Of a DNA stretch of 64,000 nucleotides, positions 60,097 to 64,000 are shown one piece after another. The stretch comes from JAWXBK01 sp034439975 (GTDB lineage Bacteria > Pseudomonadota > Alphaproteobacteria > Dongiales > Dongiaceae), in assembly GCA_034439975.1 (NCBI GenBank), contig JAWXBK010000108.1:1-64000 (forward strand), given 5' to 3'. Every line of letters starts with the position of its first letter. Position 1 is the stretch's first letter. A program made the translations under genes and the position numbers. The notes under the pieces are model-generated. The model saw only the letters and a program-made list of their open reading frames with translations, ran no database searches and was not told the origin of the DNA.

Positions 60097-60876
60097 CTAT
60101 CGGCCTCGAAAATCCGGTTTCCGCTTTTCGAGGAAAGCGCGGATGCCTTCACGATAATCGTCGAACGACACCGCATCATAGGCTTCGCAAAACTCCGCGG
60201 GATCGAGCGGCCGCCTGTCGCCAAGCCGCTGCACCATGCGTTTATGCAGCCGGTGGGACAACGGCGCCCCGGACGCCACGCGCGCGACCGTCTGCGCGAT
60301 CTCGTCGTCGAACGCGACATCGGCAACCGTTCGCGTTACCAGTCCTTTGTACATCGCCTCTTCCGCCGACCAGACCCGGCCTTCGAGCAGCATCTCGAGT
60401 GTCGCTGCGCGACCGATCAGTTCGACGAACATCGCAAGTTCCGGCCAGGGCATGACGACGCCGATCTTCTGGATCGGCGCGCCGAACCTGGCCGAGGCGG
60501 ACGCAATGCGCAGATCGCAGCAGACCGCGATCTCGAGCCCGCCGCCCATGCAGGCGCCGCGGATCGCCGCGAGGGTCGGATGGGGGCATTCGCGGATCGC
60601 ATCGAGCGTCGCGACCATCATGCGCCCGTAGATCCCCGCCTGGTCGGGCGTCCAGCGTTCGCGTTCGAACTCGGCCAGATCGGCGCCTGCTCCAAACGAA
60701 TCCCCTGCGCCCGTCACCACCACACAGCGGACGCTGTCATCGGCCGACACCGCGCGGACAGCCTCTTCGAGCCCCTGCCACATCGCACGGTCGAGCGCGT
60801 TGCGCCGCTCCGGCCGATTGAGCGTCAGACGCACAACAGCGCCATCGCGCTCGGTCAAAACCAGTTGTTCGGTCAT
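60097..60876 (-). CDS. Enoyl-CoA hydratase/isomerase family protein
   Basis: The 259-residue protein has the crotonase fold with the oxyanion-hole region GAGDSFGAGADLAEFERERW and AIRGACMGGGLEIAVCCDLR. The second Glu of true hydratases is not obvious: the equivalent stretch reads FGAPIQKIGVVMPWPELAMF. The reaction may therefore be an isomerase, dehalogenase or lyase-like one. ATG 60876 and ATG 60885 are both possible starts; neither has a strong ribosome site. It is followed by the gamma-glutamyltransferase gene. The substrate is unknown. Confidence 0.88.
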   Translation of the reverse strand: MTEQLVLTERDGAVVRLTLNRPERRNALDRAMWQGLEEAVRAVSADDSVRCVVVTGAGDSFGAGADLAEFERERWTPDQAGIYGRMMVATLDAIRECPHPTLAAIRGACMGGGLEIAVCCDLRIASASARFGAPIQKIGVVMPWPELAMFVELIGRAATLEMLLEGRVWSAEEAMYKGLVTRTVADVAFDDEIAQTVARVASGAPLSHRLHKRMVQRLGDRRPLDPAEFCEAYDAVSFDDYREGIRAFLEKRKPDFRGR

Positions 60877-60933
60877 GTCGGACATCCACAAGGCTGGCGC
60901 GATGCTAGCGAGCGGCCCTTGGGCGAGCCAGCC

Positions 60934-61436
60934 TTATCGCGTGCCGGCCTTGTGCCCGGGCGCGTCGATCGCCATGCCGTCGAGCCGCCGCGCGCCCGAA
61001 CGCAGGGCTGCGATATCGCGCGGGTAATGCGTGAGGCTCTGTTTGAGCGACTTCTCGAGATGGCGGCGAAGTTGCGCCGCCGCCCAGGCACGATCGCCGT
61101 CGAGCAGGCTTTCGAGAATGGAAAGATGCTCCTGCAGCGACGCCTTGACGCGATCGAGGCGCTCATAACCCAGATACTCGCAGAGCCGGCGGATCCGGTT
61201 CTGCTTCTGAATCGTCTCGACCACCAGTTCGTTGCCACTGCCCCTCGCCACCGTTTCGTGGAATCGCGCATCGATACCGAACAACTCGACCCAGGGCGTC
61301 TTGCGCGACAAACCCCGAATCGCCTCGATATGGTCGCGCTGGAGTTCGTGCAGCACGCGTTCGTCGCAGCGATAGTCCGGTTCGAGCAGGACCGCCGGTT
61401 CGAGGAGAAGGCGAAGCCGATAACCCTTTTCGATCG
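60934..61436 (-). pseudogene. GntR/FCD-family regulator remnant lacking the DNA-binding domain
   Basis: On the minus strand a frame of the FCD effector domain can be read from about IEKGYRLRLLLEPAVLLEPD at 61434 down to a TGA near 60934. It contains LHELQRDHIEAIRGLSRKTP, DARFHETVARGSGNELVVET and LQEHLSILESLLDGDRAWAA, which are FCD landmarks. The winged-helix start that every GntR regulator needs is missing: upstream the frame runs into a stop at about 61462, and the DNA there is the tail of a plus-strand permease. A shorter open frame from ATG 61356 (140 residues) would still lack DNA binding. It is read as a 5-prime-truncated pseudogene produced by a deletion. Confidence 0.72.
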
Positions 61437-61510
61437 TGCTCGCACTTTTGTTCGCCTACGTCACGCTGGTGCTGCGCCGGACCGAGCGCGACCAGGGCCT
61501 CGCGATCTAG
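61424..61510 (+). pseudogene. Last residues of a PotB-like ABC permease (5-prime deleted)
   Basis: Frame 61424-61510 reads PFSIVLALLFAYVTLVLRRT ERDQGLAI and stops at TAG 61508-61510, the look of a final membrane helix and cytoplasmic tail of an inner-membrane permease. An in-frame TAA at 61421 precedes it, so nothing more of this gene remains. It sits 16 bases before a PotC-like permease, the usual PotB-PotC order. The left boundary coincides with the truncated GntR gene, so one deletion may have removed both 5-prime ends. The identity of such a short tail is inferred partly from context. Confidence 0.5.
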
Positions 61511-61526
61511 CCCGGAGCGATAGAGT

Positions 61527-62413
61527 GTGAGCCCGATACCCGACATATCCGCAAAGGCCGCCGACCTGATACGGCCGCGCCGACAGAATCGCTGGAGCTG
61601 GCGCGTGCTCACGCTCTACGGCGTGATCTTCTTCGCCTTCAACTACGCGCCGCTCATCGTGATCGTGATCTATTCGTTCAACGCGAACCCGGTCAACATG
61701 ATGGTCTGGCAGGGTTTCACCTTCGACTGGTACGGCAAGATCTTCGGTCTGACCCAGATCAATACCGATGGATTTCTGACCGATTCGGTCTATATCGATT
61801 CGACGGAAGAGCTGCTCAACGCAGTCAAGAACAGCGCGATCGTCGCGCTCACCACGACGACGATATCCACGATCATCGGCACCGCGACCGCGCTTGCGCT
61901 CGCGCGCTATCGCTTCCGGCTACGAAGCACCTACCGCATGCTGATGTTCATGCCGATGATCATGCCCGATATCGTGCTTGGCATCGGCCTGCTGATCTTT
62001 TTCGTGACCGCCGGGTTCAAGCTCGGGCTTATGACCATCATCATCGGCCACTGCACTTTTTTGTGCAGCTACGTGTTCATCATTGTACAGGCGCGGCTCG
62101 CCGGCATGGACCGCTCGCTGGAAGAGGCATCGGCCATCTGGGTGCCAATGAATGGGTCACGTTGCGCCGCGTGATCCTGCCCCAGCTCGCCCCCGGCATC
62201 ATCGGTGGTGCGCTGCTTGCGTTCATCATTTTGATGGACGACCTCGTCATCACCTATTTCATCGCAGATGTCGATTCGACGGCCCTTCCTCTGTTCATTT
62301 TCGGCATGCTGCGCCGCGGCGTGAAACCCGAAATCAACGCCATCGCGACCCTGCTCGTCCTGTTCTCGCTGATCGTGGCCTCGATCGGCCTCTATCTGCG
62401 GCGCCGCGATTGA
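61527..62413 (+). pseudogene. PotC-like ABC transporter permease, interrupted by a one-base deletion
   Basis: Frame one (61527 onward, starting GTG) gives a permease with several membrane segments (VLTLYGVIFFAFNYAPLIVI VIYSFNANPVNMMV and MLMFMPMIMPDIVLGIGLLI FFVTAGF) up to LEEASAIW near 62140. The remainder appears in another frame: GANEWVTLRRVILPQLAPGI IGGALLAFIILMDDLVITYF, ending with TGA 62411-62413. Family members read EEAxxDLGA here. Inserting one base in GGCC-ATCTGG (between 62135 and 62136) restores ADLGANEW, the EAA loop that contacts the ATPase. It is a frameshifted gene or a sequencing error. The stop overlaps the next gene's ATG. Confidence 0.82.
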
Positions 62414-63510
62414 TGGCAAAGCGCGCGAGAGAGCTCGGGCTTGATCTGCCCGGCGAGCCGGGCCCGCTCAACGCCATCACCGATGTCGAGGGCGTTCTCG
62501 TCGGATACACGACGCTGATCGACGACGCGCCGGCCCAAGGCGGTCCGATCCGGACCGGCGTCACCGCCATCCTGCCGCACGGCAGGCATCGCGAACCGCA
62601 ACCGGTCTGGGCCGGCCAGTTCAGTCTCAACGGCAATGGCGAGATGACGGGCAGCCACTGGGTCCAAGACGGCGGCTATTTCATCGGACCGGTCTGCATC
62701 ACGAACACCCATTCGGTCGGCATCGTCCACCACGCTGCGACGCGCTGGACGATCGATCTCTACGCCGACGCCTTCCGGCAACACCATCTCTGGGCCATGC
62801 CGGTCGTCGCCGAGACTTATGACGGCGCGTTGAACGATATCAACGGGCAGCATGTGCGCGCCGAGCATGTTTTTGCGGCACTCGACAGTGCCGCCGGCGG
62901 TGCGATCGCCGAAGGCAATGTCGGCGGCGGCACCGGCATGATCTGTTACGAGTTCAAAGGCGGCACCGGAACCGCGTCGCGGCGCGTCGAGCTTGGCGGC
63001 CGGCGCTACACGGTCGGCACGCTTGTTCAGGCCAATCACGGCGAGCGCGACTGGTTCACCGTTCTCGGCGTTCCGATCGGGCGCGAAATGACCGAAGACC
63101 GCCTGTTCCAGAGGGAAACCGGATCGATCATCGTCGTTCTCGCGACGGACGCGCCGCTGGCCGCGTTGAACCTGCGGCATCTCGCGCGCCGCGCTTCGAT
63201 GGGAATCGCACGACATGGCACGCCAGGCAGCAATAATTCGAGCGATATCTTCCTCGCGTTCAGCGTGGCCGACCCGCGGCCTCTGCCGCAGCTTTCGGAC
63301 GATCGGCTCGCCTTCGAACATCTGAATGGCGAAATCCTCGATCCGCTCTATCTCGCGGCGGTCGAGGCGGTCGAAGAGGCTGTCCTGAATGCAATGCTGG
63401 CAGCCAGGTCCATGACGACAATGCGCCCGGCGGGACGGATCTGCCGCGCTATCGATCCGGTCCGGCTCTGTGAGATCCTGGGCCGGCACGGGCGTCTCCA
63501 TCGGGCGTGA
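62413..63510 (+). CDS. P1-family (S58, DmpA-like) aminopeptidase
   Basis: The 365-residue protein is of the P1 (DmpA, L-aminopeptidase D-amidase) family: NAITDVEGVLVGYTTLIDDA is its start signature, GNVGGGTGMICYEFKGGTGT the central block, and HGTPGSNNSSDIFLAFSVAD holds the Ser/Asn nucleophile region of the self-processing Ntn hydrolase. It cleaves N-terminal residues or beta-peptides. ATG 62413 overlaps the permease stop by one base (TGATG). It precedes a peptide-binding ABC gene by 80 bases, consistent with peptide import and degradation. Confidence 0.93.
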   Translation: MAKRARELGLDLPGEPGPLNAITDVEGVLVGYTTLIDDAPAQGGPIRTGVTAILPHGRHREPQPVWAGQFSLNGNGEMTGSHWVQDGGYFIGPVCITNTHSVGIVHHAATRWTIDLYADAFRQHHLWAMPVVAETYDGALNDINGQHVRAEHVFAALDSAAGGAIAEGNVGGGTGMICYEFKGGTGTASRRVELGGRRYTVGTLVQANHGERDWFTVLGVPIGREMTEDRLFQRETGSIIVVLATDAPLAALNLRHLARRASMGIARHGTPGSNNSSDIFLAFSVADPRPLPQLSDDRLAFEHLNGEILDPLYLAAVEAVEEAVLNAMLAARSMTTMRPAGRICRAIDPVRLCEILGRHGRLHRA

Positions 63511-63590
63511 AAGCTCGGCCAGTAGTGGTCCCTTCGACACCCGCCTGCGGTCCCGCTGGCCGGTCCGCGCGCAAATGGCTACAAAGATAC

Positions 63591-64000
63591 ATGCGCCGCT
63601 ATGCCCGCCTGTTCCTGATTCTGTTTGCCATGTCGCTCTGCGGCCCGGCTTTCGCGCGCGACGAATTGCGCATCGGCGTTGCGCAATATCCGGCTACAAT
63701 GCACCCCAATATCGAGGCGATGCTGGCGAAGTCCTATCTGCTCGGCTTCACGCAACGCCCGATCACCACCTACGACCAGGCATGGGAACTGGTCTGCATG
63801 CTCTGCGTCGAGCTGCCGACCATCGAGAATGGTGGCGCGGTGATCGAACCGTTACCCGAAGGCAGCGAATTTGCCGAGGGCGTCGCGATCACCTTCACGC
63901 TGCAACCCGACGCCACCTGGGGCGACGGCACGCCAATCACAACGGCTGACGTCATTTTCACCTGGGAAGTGGGACGCCATGAAGAGAGCGGCGTCGTATC
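63591..64000 (+). CDS. Peptide/nickel-type ABC transporter substrate-binding protein, N-terminal part (runs off the window)
   Basis: ATG 63591 begins a frame open to the window edge (136 codons seen). It has an export signal (MRRYARLFLILFAMSLCGPA FARDE) and a family 5 start: LRIGVAQYPATMHPNIEAML, then AITFTLQPDATWGDGTPITT ADVIFTWE. The GDGTPxTAxDVxFTW motif identifies DppA/OppA-type proteins. It probably binds peptides released or processed in the periplasm and works with permeases beyond the edge. It cannot be checked past residue 136. Confidence 0.9.
   Translation, partial: MRRYARLFLILFAMSLCGPAFARDELRIGVAQYPATMHPNIEAMLAKSYLLGFTQRPITTYDQAWELVCMLCVELPTIENGGAVIEPLPEGSEFAEGVAITFTLQPDATWGDGTPITTADVIFTWEVGRHEESGVV

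Noticed and set aside
58542..60455. A 637-codon open frame opposite the gamma-glutamyltransferase gene
   Set aside because: Antisense to a gene with an intact catalytic Thr motif; composition typical of a shadow frame.
1..64000. CRISPR arrays, insertion sequences, prophage or integrase genes
   Set aside because: No regular repeat-spacer pattern, transposase motif or terminal inverted repeat with target duplication was seen.

Overview
The window is GC-rich bacterial chromosome, most likely from an alphaproteobacterium and probably a Rhodospirillales-like lineage. Reasons: the block coaD, gyrA, ssb, uvrA in its usual alphaproteobacterial order; a split imuA-imuB-dnaE2 mutagenesis cassette preceded by a GTTC-N7-GTTC type LexA box; a DUF502 membrane protein beside recG; folate-dependent trmFO; and bifunctional putA. 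I see no insertion sequence, prophage, integrase or CRISPR array. Genus cannot be told from this sequence alone.

Layout. 1-9300: end of recG, a DUF502 protein, a type III polyketide synthase with an isoprenylcysteine-methyltransferase-like partner (alkylpyrone-type pair), a Gly/Tyr-rich lipoprotein, cytochrome c-prime, a D,D-carboxypeptidase with a possible SPOR tail, a LysE exporter, an HlyD-like adaptor, an atypical cation-diffusion-facilitator-like protein and a sulfotransferase. 9300-12200: tRNA-Lys, a GAF protein, and an overlapping nitrilase / M24 peptidase-fold pair whose M24 member has lost its metal ligands. 12250-21600: core genes coaD, gyrA, ssb, uvrA with an orphan PotD-like binding protein. 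21600-25200: GST, RidA-like protein, FAD monooxygenase, trmFO.

25177-28528 is the most interesting stretch. A divergent ATP-grasp enzyme, three tandem small peptides (65, 165 and 44 residues) and a HExxH protein resembling peptide beta-hydroxylases look like an undescribed RiPP (ribosomally made, modified peptide) cluster. All three peptides share an L-D-x-S/T-x-L-L-G-F-D leader-like motif followed by one or more K-V/I-G-x-K motifs. The 165-residue peptide carries two such modules.

28539-43909 is catabolic and transport territory: DUF1028 / RidA / HpaB-type hydroxylase, an amidase with a divergent LysR regulator, and a probable ethanolamine pathway by glutamylation (Eat-type permease, glutamine-synthetase-like ligase, aldehyde dehydrogenase, Fe-type alcohol dehydrogenase, two DUF1989 proteins). 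A Fur-box-preceded ferric-iron binding protein follows. 43948-53440: putA, a small secreted protein, and the SOS-controlled imuA-imuB-dnaE2 operon. 53589-60900: an unusual fusion of an NMT1-like binding domain to a TRIC-type channel, a Tat-exported beta-carbonic-anhydrase-like protein, a two-domain glycosyltransferase, a gamma-glutamyltransferase and an enoyl-CoA hydratase. 60934-62413 is a decayed transporter region: a GntR regulator without its DNA-binding domain abuts the last residues of a permease, and the next permease has a one-base frameshift. The window ends with a P1-family aminopeptidase and the start of a peptide-binding ABC protein.
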